64,000 bases of DNA from Tethya wilhelma (Eukaryota > Porifera > Demospongiae > Tethyida > Tethyidae), in NCBI GenBank assembly GCA_964030475.1, contig CAXIPT010000003.1, positions 5,610,962 through 5,674,961 on the forward strand, written 5' to 3'. Made by a program: the position numbers and the translations under genes. The first letter of the stretch is position 1. Each line of letters begins with the position of its first letter. The notes beneath the pieces are model-generated. The model was given only the letters and a program-made list of their open reading frames with translations, was not told the DNA's origin and made no database searches. This document shows positions 42,901 to 54,769 of the stretch, in pieces.

Positions 42901-43457
42901 CTCCACCTGACTCCCCTCCTGGTGAGAACCAACTGCGTCCCTCCCAGCTCCTCTTCATGGCATCGCAGATTGCAAGTGGTATGAAATACTTGGCCTCGCT
43001 CCGCTTCATCCATAGAGATCTAGCCACAAGAAACTGTCTGGTGGGCAAGAACAACGAGGTCAAAATAGCAGATTTTGGCATGAGTAGAAGCCTCTATTCA
43101 TCCTACTACTATCGTATCAGAGGCCGTGCCATGTTGCCTATCAGATGGATGGCCAATGAGTGTTTCTATGGTCGGTTCTCCGAGAAAACCGATGTCTGGG
43201 CATTCGGTGTCACCATGTGGGAGATTTTCACATTTGCCAAGCAGCAGCCGTATGAAGAGATGACCGATCAAGAGTTGATAGATGACGCTATTAAAGGTCC
43301 CGACCGACGGTTATTGCCGAGACCAGAACATTGTCCTCCTGCAGTTTACGATGAAGTGATGCTCAAGTGCTGGATTGATGATGTTGATGAAAGAGCAAAA
43401 TTTGAAGAACTCCATTCAACTTTAGTAGCAATTAATGATTACAGCGATATCCCCTAA
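39987..43457 (+). CDS. RTK1: DDR-like receptor tyrosine kinase with two Ig domains
   Basis: Five exons (39987-40083, 40174-40752, 40817-41155, 41237-41572, 41710-43457) encode 1032 residues. All four introns are phase 1. Order: signal peptide (VRIALCLFFVLSILAA); an N-terminal domain of about 190 residues with a beta-rich pattern (VTALNLFFYN, then VDW-like IDWILLSEVQLC); Ig1 (LVCSIAG ... YQCQP); Ig2 (VACELSG ... YLCRT); a Pro/Ser/Thr stalk; a transmembrane helix (about 498-525); juxtamembrane motifs KPLPPPLPERF, NPLY, IYAQP, IYSE and IYDDP; and the kinase. Catalytic elements are complete: G-loop GLGQFG (747), VAIK K785, HRD D887, DFG D905. The activation loop SLYSSYYYRIRG and PIRWMA resemble DDR1/2, as does MEYMENGDLNQYL. 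It presumably signals from the plasma membrane; the ligand is unknown. Confidence 0.93.
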
Positions 43458-45056
43458 CCCTGTTATTAGTGTCCCTCTTTGATCATAATAATCATCATAC
43501 TGTGTTGCTGTCGACGTAGCATGAACCGTGACTATCGAATGAACGGTTTTGAAGAAAAGGATGGTTTTTCCGAGCCTTTCTATCAAGAAGTGAACAAGCC
43601 CCTCCCCCCTCCTCTTCCAGAGAGGTTCCCCTATCCCCCCGGCTCAGACTCGGCATATGCCATGATCGATCATAATGGAGAGAGCAATGGACACATTGAA
43701 CTGGTAACAATGGGCAACCAACGAAGCTCAGTGTGTTCAGCACCTGATGCTGGCAATCCTACGCCGATGAGACTCACAAAGAACCAACCCAATTTCTTAC
43801 AAAACAACCCACTCTATGCTTCCGCAGATAACCTAGATCGTGATAGGTCTCCTCCCAATTTCCAAGCAGATATGAGAGTAGCGGCCGTTCCGTCGGCTGA
43901 AAGTATCCACAACAGCACTTTGAATATTTACGCTCAGCCATCTCGAGTGGTCCCGCCTGTCCCAAGGCGGCCATCTACTCCGACACTTCTAGGCAAACCC
44001 ATCTACAGTGAGGCCAACATCACGCCCGCCGTCTTTAGACAAAACAGGCAAACCTCTCCACCAGATAATGAACTACATCCCTATGCTTCTATCTACGATG
44101 ACCCACGACCTTTGATACAGTCTGAAGGCCCACTCGAAGTTAAGCCTGAAAATATCTGCGAAAAACGAAGCCTTGGACTTGGCCAGTTTGGACAAGTGTT
44201 GCTTGCAGAGACTGTGAATCTGAGTCTTAAGGATCTCAAGCTAAGTGAGACAAACAACGACAAGAGTGTAACGATCCTTGTGGCCATCAAGAGACTCAAA
44301 CCCGACGCCGACGTTCATGTCAAGGAGGCTTTTGAGAAGGAGATCAAATTTATGGGACGTCTTAAGGACAAGAATGTGGTTCGACTGCTCGGCATCTGTT
44401 CTCAAAGCGATATCTTTATCATCATGGAGTATATGGAAAACGGCGACCTGAATCAGTACCTCCGAAGACATGAAATTGCTCCACCTGACTCCCCTCCTGG
44501 TGAGAACCAACTGCGTCCCTCCCAGCTCCTCTTCATGGCATCGCAGATTGCAAGTGGTATGAAATACTTGGCCTCGCTCCGCTTCATCCATAGAGATCTA
44601 GCCACAAGAAACTGTCTGGTGGGCAAGTACAACGAGGTCAAAATAGCAGATTTTGGCATGAGTAGAAGCCTCTATTCATCCTACTACTATCGTATCAGAG
44701 GCCGTGCCATGTTGCCTATCAGATGGATGGCCAATGAGTGTTTCTATGGTAGGTTCTCCGAGAAAACCGATGTCTGGGCATTCGGTGTCACCATGTGGGA
44801 GATTTTCACATTTGCCAAGCAGCAGCCGTACGAAGAGATGACCGATCAAGAGTTGATAGATGACGCTATTAAAGGTCCCGACCGACGGTTATTGCCGAGA
44901 CCAGAACATTGTCCTGCTGCAGTTTACGATGAAGTGATGCTCAAGTGCTGGATTGATGATGTCGATGAAAGAGCAAAATTTGAAGAACTCCATTCAACTT
45001 TAGTAGCGATTAATGATTACAGCGATATCCCCTAACCCTGTTATTAGTGTCCCTCT
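41902..45056 (+). repeat. Direct tandem duplication, 1578-bp unit (RTK1 3' part / RTK2)
   Basis: The sequence from about 41902 (mid transmembrane helix) to 43478 (21 bp past the RTK1 stop) is repeated at about 43480-45056 with no indel across the coding region, at a constant offset of 1578. By eye about 38 base differences occur. Only five change an amino acid. Confidence 0.93.
43521..45035 (+). CDS. RTK2: headless copy of the RTK1 intracellular part
   Basis: This is the second copy of the 1578-bp duplication. The open frame begins midway through the RTK1 transmembrane helix and the first ATG is at 43521, giving 504 residues. It has no signal peptide and no ectodomain, and only half of the membrane helix lies upstream. 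It retains the juxtamembrane tyrosine and proline motifs and a full kinase (G-loop 219, K257, HRD at 357, DFG at 377). It differs from RTK1 at five residues: S/N in EVSKP, I/V in DADIHV, G/S in SQGDIF, N/Y in GKNNEV, and P/A in HCPPAV. A potential acceptor just upstream (TTATTAG) would read into a stop when joined to RTK1 exon 4, so it cannot be an alternative last exon. If transcribed it would make a cytosolic kinase. It may instead be an unmerged haplotype of RTK1. Confidence 0.7.
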   Translation: MNRDYRMNGFEEKDGFSEPFYQEVNKPLPPPLPERFPYPPGSDSAYAMIDHNGESNGHIELVTMGNQRSSVCSAPDAGNPTPMRLTKNQPNFLQNNPLYASADNLDRDRSPPNFQADMRVAAVPSAESIHNSTLNIYAQPSRVVPPVPRRPSTPTLLGKPIYSEANITPAVFRQNRQTSPPDNELHPYASIYDDPRPLIQSEGPLEVKPENICEKRSLGLGQFGQVLLAETVNLSLKDLKLSETNNDKSVTILVAIKRLKPDADVHVKEAFEKEIKFMGRLKDKNVVRLLGICSQSDIFIIMEYMENGDLNQYLRRHEIAPPDSPPGENQLRPSQLLFMASQIASGMKYLASLRFIHRDLATRNCLVGKYNEVKIADFGMSRSLYSSYYYRIRGRAMLPIRWMANECFYGRFSEKTDVWAFGVTMWEIFTFAKQQPYEEMTDQELIDDAIKGPDRRLLPRPEHCPAAVYDEVMLKCWIDDVDERAKFEELHSTLVAINDYSDIP

Positions 45057-45737
45057 CACATAATTGTTTTGTCTGTGTATAAGTTACCATTAATTTTCAG
45101 TGCATAATAATGGTTTAGTGTTGATTTGTGTATCCAGCTGTGTACTCATGTTGTTGTAAGTTTTCCTTGTTTTTGTGGTTTTGTTGTGTTTTTTTAACTT
45201 TGTTTGTCCAAGCTGCTGCTTTATTATAAATTATGTTTGTATGTTTTCAATATTATGTATCACGTACACCATTCTTTTTTATATAAATTAGTTGTTTATG
45301 TATTAAAAATTACAGCTTATACTTAAAACCTTATACAGTCACTTTCTATACTCCACCTATTCTCTATTCTACAATTCATTGCTTTTCTTGTGTATTAGTA
45401 TTGTGTACACAGTCATGCAATATATGATGTTAGATTTACAACATTTCAATCGGTCCATATGGTACGTACAGCAGTGGGCAATGGTGATGTAAGAGCGATT
45501 GTTTTGGTGCTATAAGAGTGTAGGCAGTTCTGTTGTACATATGGCACAGAACCAAGTTTGTGGGCACTGATGCATTGTCAACTGTGTTTTGTTTTGAAAG
45601 GGATTACAATACACAATGGTCATGCACTACTTATACAATATTATCTATATTATGTAGCATTCTGTTTACTTTCATTAAGCTAGAGTGGTTCACTGATTTT
45701 GAAAGCAAAAAGAAGCAGTACAGATAAGTTGTCTATA
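45036..45737. other. Spacer before RTK3, no ectodomain exons seen
   Basis: I looked for signal-peptide or Ig-like exons that could belong to RTK3 and found none. The sequence is AT-rich and shows no repeat beyond short T-runs. Confidence 0.55.
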
Positions 45738-47423
45738 ATGGCAAATGACACACAGCCATCTATTCAAGGGGAAGATGTCAGCCTCTCGACACTGCTAGCA
45801 GGAGTGATAGCATTGCTGGTGGTGGCCATTGTGGTGGTGTGCTCTCTCATAGCCATTGTTTGGTTTCTAAGACTCAAGTATTCTCGGTCTTTGCAAATCT
45901 CGACGAACCTCAACATAAGATTCTCAAGCTACAATAGAGGCAGAGTTCCCCAAAGGAGATTGACAAGAGAGAGTGGATGTAAAGTGACAGTTATTCCCGA
46001 TGAGACACAGGATGATGGTGCAGTGTGCTCGAGCAGCAGTGCTCCCAATAATCGCCGAGAGTTTCTTCCTAGCATCTCCAGTCCTGTTCTTCAAGGCTCC
46101 AGGGACAAGTTGTGCAGCAATGAGAGTTTGACATCAGTTGAGGGAACGAGTCCCACTCAGACTGGTAGGACGACTCCAGTTGGAAAACCATCATCAGCTC
46201 TGAAGCGTCAGTCTAGCTATATGCATTCAAACCCCATGTATTCGTCAAGTAATGAAATCAACTTTGCTGCTGCATACCTTTTGGATGATCTCGAAAGTGG
46301 ATTTGAAAGAGTGCAGCAGCATACTGAATCAGAAGTGGATCTGGATAACATTTATGATTTACCGAATGAAGTACCATTCAGTAGCAGCCTAGTAAGCTCG
46401 TATGCTTCCATCGGTGATGACTTGATCAGTTGTGTAAAAAGCTCAGACCTGAAACACATTGAAGTAAAGCCCAACCATATCCGAGAGATTCGTGTTCTTG
46501 GCGAAGGACAGTTTGGAATGGTAGTGCTTGCAGAGACAGTCGGTCAAAGGATAAAAGACTTAGTACTAAAGAATGCCACTTCTTCCTCAGTTGCTGTCAC
46601 AAACCGTGAAAGTACCACTCACACATCTGTTCAAGTTGCAGTGAAGAGGCTAAAGTCAGATGCCGATGAAGAGGTGAGGAGAGCATTTGAGAAGGAAACA
46701 AAGTTAATGATGCAGCTTCACCACGAGAACATTGTCCGTCTTCTTGGGATCTGCCAGGGTGAACAAAGTTTCATTGTAATGGAGTACATGGAGAATGGAG
46801 ACCTGAACCAGTACTTGAAGAAGCGTAGGTTTGACTTGCAATCCATTGACACTCTTGACAGTTTCTGTGCTGTAAATGCAATGGATTCGCACCGTGCTCA
46901 GATAACAGTACCGGCACTGATATTTATCTCGCTACAGATAGCTCAAGGAATGAAATACCTCTCTTCTCGCAACTTCATTCACAGGGATCTGGCTACTCGT
47001 AACTGTCTTGTCGGTGCCAACAACATTGTCAAGATCTCGGACTTTGGATTGAGCAGAAGTCTGTACGGATCCTTTTGCTACAAGATAAAAGGTTGTGCAG
47101 TCCTTCCGATCCGTTGGATGGCAAGTGAATGCTTCTATGGAAACTTTTCAGAGAAGTCTGATGTGTGGGCATTTGGAGTGACTGTTTGGGAGGTCTTCAT
47201 GCTTGCAAGACGACAGCCTTACGATACCATGCTGAACCAGGAGTACATTCAAGATGCAATGAAAGGGCCACAAAGAAAGCTGCTGTCTAGACCAAGACAT
47301 TGTCCAGTTGAAATCTACAGAGATGTCATGTTGAGGTGCTGGAGTTTTGAGCCTGAGAAAAGAGCAGATTTCTCAGAATTGTGTCACATTTTGGAACAGA
47401 TCAGTGATGAACTAACTATGTAA
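45738..47423 (+). CDS. RTK3: DDR-like kinase with minimal ectodomain
   Basis: One exon encodes 561 residues from ATG at 45738. Only about 18 residues (MANDTQPSIQGEDVSLST) precede a long hydrophobic helix (about 19-44, LLAGVIALLVVAIVVV), so the protein is probably membrane-anchored with almost no outside part. The juxtamembrane region carries NPMY, IYDLP and SYASI tyrosine motifs. The kinase is complete: GEGQFG (255), K303, HRD with D417, DFG D435. The activation loop differs from its paralogs (SLYGSFCYKIKG instead of two or three adjacent Tyr), and there is an insert of about 30 residues before ITVPALIFISLQIA. It is the most divergent intact kinase of the array. An upstream ectodomain exon could exist beyond a distant intron but is not visible. 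It could act as a signalling partner for ectodomain-bearing paralogs; that is inference. Confidence 0.85.
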   Translation: MANDTQPSIQGEDVSLSTLLAGVIALLVVAIVVVCSLIAIVWFLRLKYSRSLQISTNLNIRFSSYNRGRVPQRRLTRESGCKVTVIPDETQDDGAVCSSSSAPNNRREFLPSISSPVLQGSRDKLCSNESLTSVEGTSPTQTGRTTPVGKPSSALKRQSSYMHSNPMYSSSNEINFAAAYLLDDLESGFERVQQHTESEVDLDNIYDLPNEVPFSSSLVSSYASIGDDLISCVKSSDLKHIEVKPNHIREIRVLGEGQFGMVVLAETVGQRIKDLVLKNATSSSVAVTNRESTTHTSVQVAVKRLKSDADEEVRRAFEKETKLMMQLHHENIVRLLGICQGEQSFIVMEYMENGDLNQYLKKRRFDLQSIDTLDSFCAVNAMDSHRAQITVPALIFISLQIAQGMKYLSSRNFIHRDLATRNCLVGANNIVKISDFGLSRSLYGSFCYKIKGCAVLPIRWMASECFYGNFSEKSDVWAFGVTVWEVFMLARRQPYDTMLNQEYIQDAMKGPQRKLLSRPRHCPVEIYRDVMLRCWSFEPEKRADFSELCHILEQISDELTM

Positions 47424-48773
47424 TGAACATTACGGTTTTGTGCGCATGCTCAGTAGAGTTAGTGTAATAGGTCATTATTGTCTTTGATGTAAACCATTAC
47501 AAGAGGAAGTAGTTTAGCAATAATAACTGTGTGCGTGTGACTGGCCTCCCCCAGTACCAGCTGACCCATACAGAGAACGTTTGACTGTGTTCACTCTTCG
47601 TCAAAGATCTCAATACAGCGGTAAGTAGGCGTAAAAAGTATCAGCGCTAGATAGGCTGATAATTAGTATTTATTCGTTGGTTGACAATGTCCTTTTCAGT
47701 AGTAATGAACGTCAATATTTTATGAAAATATAAACTGTCAGGCTCATCAGGTGTGCGTTTGTGTATCATGTAGTACCATCTCTTAGTTGTGGTTTTATTC
47801 ACTACAATCATGAGACAATCATTGCATGTCCTAAGGTGTTCCTCTGTTACATGTACACCCATTCTCCCTCTCAGTGGCTCAGGGGTTAACAAACACAGCA
47901 ACTTCTAGGCAGTATAGAAATGCAAAGACGTGGTAGAGTCAAAACCTGATATCAGATTCTTGCATTATTCCTGTGGGATTGTCAGATGGCTGTTAATGAA
48001 ATTTATGACTTGCTATATATGATTCATGAAATGTGATATGCAGATTACATGCTTTAGCTATTGAGCTTAATCCGTTACATTACATTCAATGGATGGTAGT
48101 GTTCCGAAGCAGGGCCGGCATACATCTAGTACAAGTACCCTTTTCAGTCACGGACAGTGGCTCAATGATATTCCATGTACATTGTACATATTCATCGAAT
48201 GTGACTTTTGGGTGCCTTGATCCGCACGGGTGTGGTTTGGTTTGATTATGCCCACACTTTCCATCATTGATGGTTGAAGTAGGATATACTCTGACATTGG
48301 TAGGGTTCTGTGTATTGAACAGATAACCAAGCAGTTCTCTCTGATTTCACTCCTCTGTGCCTGTTTAGTTCTGGTGCTGCTCCATGGAATTTTGATTTCA
48401 TTAATGAATCACTCTCACTAGCTGCTTGCCTCAGTTCTGAAATATTCTTAAAGGGTTTTAATGTGATCATTGTTAATGTATGTGTGTGATAGTGTGTATA
48501 ATTGTAGCTGACTAGCTAAAATGTGGTGTGTTCTTTAATGCTGTAAAATGGTTGACTAACTTTCATGATCAAAGTTTGCATACAACAACTTCAAGAAAGA
48601 ACAACAGGAACATACATACTATCTCCTACAGTGAACACTGCAGGCGTGTGTGTTTGTATGACTGCTGTGTTGTTTGTGTGAAGTAGAGTACATAAGCATG
48701 TGAAAGCAAAGTTGAAACACCTCTGTGAACTGTTCTAGCTGCCTTTTGCAGTGCACTCTAGGAGCACACTGGG

Positions 48774-48868
<95 letters not shown>

Positions 48869-51028
48869 GAAGTTTTGGAATAGTTTAAGAAGTGTATCTA
48901 TGTCAGTTGTCCCTGAGTATGGTATTGCTGTCAGTATCATACTACACTGAAAATGGTGCGGTTGCTGACACTGTTATTGATGTTGACACTAAGATTGTAC
49001 CAGTTGCTATAGAGGTATTGTGGTGCATATCTGGGCGAGTTGTTTGAATGCACTGGTTCATTACATATTTGAAATTTGGACAATGGGTGATGAGTATAGC
49101 ACAGCCCTAAAAGGGATATTGTGTTATCATAAGGCCAGACTTGTGACCAGATTAGGAACGCAATCTGTTCAGCCCTTTAGAGCTGACTCTTTGTGAGTCC
49201 AAGATGTGGTGTGTCTACAAGGGTTGTTTGGTGTTCGTGTGTGCCGTTTGTTCATAATGAATGCACTACAAGTGTACTTCAAGGGGATTGGTGGTATAGG
49301 GTCGTGTGTTTTTTTTTGAAGTGAAATAATTATGTTTGAATGTCTGATGTGAAGACTATTTGGCAATGTGTAGTAGCCCAGCAATTATTGTGCCTGTCGT
49401 GCATGTTACATCTGAGTGAGTTTGTGCAATGCATGCATGTGTGTGTACACAGAGCAATAACTTACCTGTGTACACACAGCGTTTATTCTTAAAAAGGATC
49501 ATAGTTTTCTTTCCACTAGAATTATTTTGCTCAACTCAACTTGGAAAACACCAATGATTCCCCAACTGAGCAGCTAACAAACTGAAAACTGTTGCATTTA
49601 CACATCATGCCTAGTTCCATGTGCTATATTATATATCCTGATCACAATCATCACCTCACAGTCATCTTGAATATACCAGTGTACCTTTCAACTTGTGTGG
49701 GTGGGTGTTTTAATGCTTGTATGTTGTTGTTTTTTTACCCTATTTGGATGGATTAGCAACGCTCCACCAACCAGGCATAAACATAACTGTTGGTTGTAAC
49801 AGGCTTCAAAGTTCTCAAGATGGCCTATATGTCTGGGTCGATCCACACATGCACCGAGTGTGGTGTCTTTCTGTCACTTGTTGTATTGAGTTGTGCATAT
49901 GTGTTGTGTGTTACACCCTGTGGAGCATAAAGCTGTTTGTAGTTAGTTTTGTCTTTGTGACCATCACTCTACGTCTCTGTGGATAGATATTGTTCATAGA
50001 GCGATGTCATTATATGTAGGTCGGCATTATATGGAGACTTTTGTGTTCAACCTGTAGACTGTGTGTGACTGTGTATGTCAACTATAGTGAATGCCAATTG
50101 GCTGGGAATGTATACTAGTACATGTGTACAATGTACCATGTTCAAGCATGTGTACTACACCAAACACTCAAGCACCTGTTATCTCGTTGACAATTGTTGT
50201 CTTCCTAGGCAACCATTGTGTCCGTTGACATGTGCACCTGTAGTGAGAGAAAGAGGCCCAAAGAGTTAATGCATTTCTACATCTTCTCATACACAACCTC
50301 TCACTGTATGGACAATGCTCCACCACCATCTTCCAAAATTGTCACAAAAATACCCACCTTAACCCGTCCTTCCCTTTTTGGTTATTGTAGTGTATAAGCC
50401 AAACTGGGAAGGCATGGTTTAGGTTGTCTAAGTCTAAATACGGGAATTGTCCACAACTCTTCAAGGAGTAGTTACTTGTATATCATGCAAGTATTGTTTG
50501 TATGAATTCATACATGGATTTCTTCCTAGTTCAAAAATTATGTCATTTCACACATACTTGGACTGGACACAAACAATGTGTAACACCAGGACATCCTGTA
50601 CTACATGATGTGTCCACTTTAGGTTACAAAGTATTGCCATGGTTAGAGCAATAGAGCCCCTCACAGTGCCTCACTGGGGGTGTTTGTTGTGGTGAGGCCC
50701 ACTTCCTGTTTGTAAGTAGGTTCACAGTGGCAGGCTTTTTTTGTCCTCTTAGCAACACTCTTTGAGGTCCACTGTTTGTCTGTTGTTATTTCTACACTCA
50801 GGTTATAATTATAGCATGGGTCTCTGTACTGCCCACCAGAGCCAATACAGCACTGGGCCCATGCTATAACTATAACTTGTTCATAATTATGCATGTGACA
50901 TGTCACTGTTCCTTTGACCTTGTGTAGAGGAATGTGACAGGGGATTCTGTATTGTACAGAGTATCATTTGAGAGGTGTGCTGCATATATAATGCATGCCT
51001 CTATTGTTGTCTTCTCTTTGTATAGACA
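47424..51028. other. Intergenic, no gene seen
   Basis: About 3.6 kb between RTK3 and RTK4 have no coding motif. The main feature is the long TG tract at about 48776-48866. Another short AT- and TG-rich stretch precedes RTK4. Confidence 0.5.
48776..48866. repeat. (TG)n microsatellite
   Basis: A TG run of about 90 bases has a single T-rich interruption near 48791. It is one of the longest in the window. Confidence 0.95.
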
Positions 51029-54000
51029 ATGACATACTACAGTGTATCACTGTGTGTTTTAATATTTGGAATGGCTGTGTTGAGCATATCACATGCTCAG
51101 AGCTGTAGCTCAACAGGTGAGGAATTGTTGTTCAACTTTGATTGCATGCTATTGTTAATAATCAGTTTGATCTTGTTTCTCTGTTACAGTTCGAATAATT
51201 GGTTACCATGCACAGCCTTCTCCATTCCGAGGAGAGCTCACCCTTACTGAACATCCTAACAGATCTAACTGTATTAACAGTGGTGATCAACTCGTATGTC
51301 CTCCTGCGGTCATACTGGGTGATGGTGATACTGACATGGAACCAGCTCAACCTAACTTGGATGATAGTAATAACCTGTTAGGCCAAATTGATGACTTCTT
51401 GATATGGAATAGGTTATCTCCTCACCCTAATGTTAACATTCAACGATCATCATCATCAGAATCCCAGCCTATCACTGCTATCAAACTCAACTTCCTCAAC
51501 TACCCAGCTCAAAATGTTAGCTTGCCAAATATTATACTTCAAAGAATTGAAGGGAATTTCGATGCAAGTGGAGAGGATATTGACTTTGTTCTTTTGGGCA
51601 ATGAAGAACTATCTCAAGATGACTATGAACGAACATCAGTAACTCTAAGACTGCTCACTTCCCTAGCTGCTGAATTTAATCATCTCTTATTGCGATGGTC
51701 ATTTGAAGGAGTGTACAATGTAGACTGGTTTTTCGTGAGTGAAGTCACACTATGTGCTGACACACAGCCATCTTACAGAGCTGTTGATGAAACTATCATG
51801 TTTCTATCTCCTGAGGCAAATGAAATCATCCAACCTACTGCTCAAGATCTTACAAGTGGACTGTTGTTGTTGACTTGTACTGTGTCCATTCGAGGATCAT
51901 TCAATTGGACATGGAGACAGAATGATACTGTGATAAATTCAGGCAACAAGTTCCAGACATTCACAGCTGATGGTACGAGAACAAGTAAGCTGTTCATTTC
52001 ACAACTGAACTTCATGGACGAAGCTACCTACACATGTGAAGCATCACACCAGGGATTCACTGGTACCAGAAGGAGCCGACAATATCAAGTCACATTTCCA
52101 GGTGAGAAGTGCATACATGGTTATGAGCCTACTATCAAGTGTTGCTGAATTTACTCACTTCATCTGTATGTAACATATATATGTTACACTTTACTGTATT
52201 ATAGTGCTCGTAGAAGCAGAACAAGAGGTGGATGGTTACCTAGGTGAAGAGACTGTGGTGTTGACTGTAGAGGTATCTGGCTACCTCAGAAGACCATTTA
52301 CCCCCTCTTGGAGCACAGGTGGTCAAGAGCTTATGAATAGTAGCAAGTACACCTTTGATACTAGAGCAGGAGATAATAAAGTGATATTTGAGAATGGTAC
52401 TTTTGAAATGAGCACCATCTACACTCTGACCATAAGAGAGCTCAATGTGACAGATGAAGGGAGCTACACCTTTAGAATAGGAGGAGAGGAGACTACCATA
52501 AGCCTGATGATTCAAGAGGGAACTGCTCCTCCTACAACTGCTCCTCCTACTACAGCCACAGAGACTACAACTGAAGGTAAAAGTGTGTATGTCTAAACAG
52601 AGTCCCTTACCAGCTTGAAATTGTAGTATGCATTGTAATGCATTTTGGTAGCCTCATTCCCAGTGTAAGGTCAAAGGAGGCTACATTTTTGGTAATGTGT
52701 ATATACACAAATTTACCTTGCAGCTAGTTCCTCCTCTGTAAGCAGTCAAGAAACAATTTGACTCGTGACAATAACATTTTTTGTTGTACTCTATTGCCTA
52801 ATCTTTCTTCCATAGATGGTGGTGGTGCTGAAACCGGTAGTGGTCGCACTAACTCAGGATCAAACACAGGAGCCATAGCTGCGGGTGTTGTTGTGGGTCT
52901 CCTGGCGGTAGGCCTGCTCATTGCCATCACCGTGGTAATCCTGGTGCTGATGATACACAAGAAGAAAGACTATGCTCGATTCAAAGTACCATCTGTGCCT
53001 CGGCCAAGCATGAAGGCAATCACTCGAAGACTGTCTGAAAGTTTCAAGCGATCTGATCTTCATCACTCCGAAAATGGCACCTCCAACAATGTTCACATGG
53101 AGCCACAGAGGAGGCTCACTAAAGCTGACATTGAGTGGCAGCTCACTCCAAAGGAGAAGGAAACTGACTTACAGATCTATAGCGTGGTCTCCAAACCAGA
53201 AAAACAGGAGAAAGACATTGACGAGAAGCACCAAGACGAGGACGTCCCTCCTCCAATTCCTCCTCAGAACTTCAATCTCAGTGACCTCCCCAGCCCAACG
53301 GTGCCTGTGGAGCAGAACCATTATGCTGATCTATCCGAGGTTGTCCCTGCAAACAGAAGACCTCATCGAAGACTGACAAACAGTACGGCTCCCAAATTAG
53401 CAAAACTGATGGGTACCAAGACGGGCTATGGACTGGAATTCAATCCCATATACGCTTCGACTTCCAGTGTGGATACGTCTGACAGTGTAGTGAATCAGTT
53501 TCAAATGGTTGACGCTACAAACACCTACGCCGAGCCATCCCACCCCAGCCACGGTGTGACAGCCTCCAGTACTAGTGCCGAGCCTGTCTACAGCGAGGCC
53601 CTCACCCCCGCAATGCTCACTCAGAGCCAAGAAGGAGCACCTGCGGACAACAACCTCACCCCCTTCGGTCCAATTTACGCCGAACCTCATCCTCTCAATA
53701 AATTGGAAGAGCCTATCAAAGTCACCGCTAACAACATTGCAGAGATTCGTCAGATTGGTGTGGGTCAGTTTGGTGAGGTGGTGCTGGCAGAAACCTTAGG
53801 TCTCAGCCTCAAGGATCTCAAACTGAGTGAAAAGGAAGACAATAAGGATGTGCGTGTGCAAGTGGCAGTAAAGAAGCTCAGACCAGATGCTCAGAATCCT
53901 GTCCGCGAGGCGTTTGATAAAGAGATCAAATTCATGTCGAGGTTGAACAACGAGAACATTGTGAAGCTACTAGCTGTGTGTACCAGTGGTACGCCATTCA

Positions 54001-54605
54001 TTGTAATGGAGTACATGGAGAATGGAGATCTGCATCAATTCCTTTCCGAACACCAACCAGCCCTCTCCGAATCTGACTTTGAATCAAACCAACTCCCGGC
54101 CTCTCTTCTGCTCTACATGGCCATCCAGATTGCGAGTGGCATGCGCTACCTTGCCTCTCTCAACTACGTCCACCGTGACCTGGCCACGAGGAATTGTCTT
54201 GTTGGAAAGAATTTCATTGTCAAGATTGCCGATTTTGGAATGAGTCGAAGTCTCTACGAGTCATCGTACTATCGTGTCCGAGGGCGTGCAATGCTTCCCA
54301 TCAGGTGGATGGCAACAGAGAGCTTCTACGGTCGATTTTCGGAGAAATCTGACGTGTGGTCGTTTGGAGTTGTGATGTGGGAGATCTTTACCCTTGGGAA
54401 GAAGCAGCCTTATGAAGAACTCGACGATCAGGAGATGATAAAGGATGCAATACGAACCGTCGGACGAAGACGGTTGGACAGACCTGAGTTTTGTCCGGTA
54501 GATGTGTATGAAGTAATGGTGAGGTGTTGGGAGTATGCTAAAGACAACAGAGCAACGTTTGAGGAGATATTTCAGTCTTTGGTGGCTATTCAACAACAAT
54601 CATAA
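51029..54605 (+). CDS. RTK4: DDR-like receptor tyrosine kinase with two Ig-like domains
   Basis: Four exons (51029-51116, 51190-52101, 52205-52576, 52816-54605) sum to 3162 nt, or 1053 residues, with all introns phase 1. Order: signal peptide (VSLCVLIFGMAVLSISHA); an N-terminal domain homologous to that of RTK1 (ITAIKLNFLN ... VDWFFVSEVTLC); Ig1 (LLTCTVSIRG ... YTCEA), fused to it in one exon; Ig2 (LTVEVSG ... YTFRI), in which both canonical cysteines are replaced by Val and Phe; a Thr/Pro stalk; a transmembrane helix (about 477-505); juxtamembrane PPPIPPQ, NPIY, TYAEP, VYSE and IYAEP; and the kinase, with GVGQFG (772), K810, HRD D912, DFG D930 and activation loop SLYESSYYRVRG. The 3' end of this gene, from the kinase C-lobe onward, is duplicated downstream. 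Confidence 0.93.
52648..52684. mobile_element. Small foldback related to the one at 30.9 kb
   Basis: GTAGCCTC and GAGGCTAC are perfect inverted arms around a 21-base loop, in the last intron of RTK4. The arm sequence and the following CATTCCCAG resemble the foldback next to DHPS (GTAGCCTCGTAC and its complement). The flanks CATTTTG and CATTTTTG hint at a target duplication. Confidence 0.4.
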
Positions 54606-54764
54606 CACGATTTGTAATAATTATTCAGACTTTTTTTATAACTTGGTCATGTTTGTTTGTTATTTTTGCAATGGTCAAAGATTTCTATTATGTAATGGAT
54701 ATAATTATTATATAATTTTGTTTTGTGTGTGGTAATCCATATAACAGCTATTTTGTGTATGTAT

Positions 54765-54769
54765 GTGTA

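Noticed and set aside
43458..43521. RTK2 as an alternative last exon of RTK1
   Set aside because: The only nearby acceptor (TTATTAG before 43469) joined to RTK1 exon 4 in phase 1 reads into a stop within about 17 codons.
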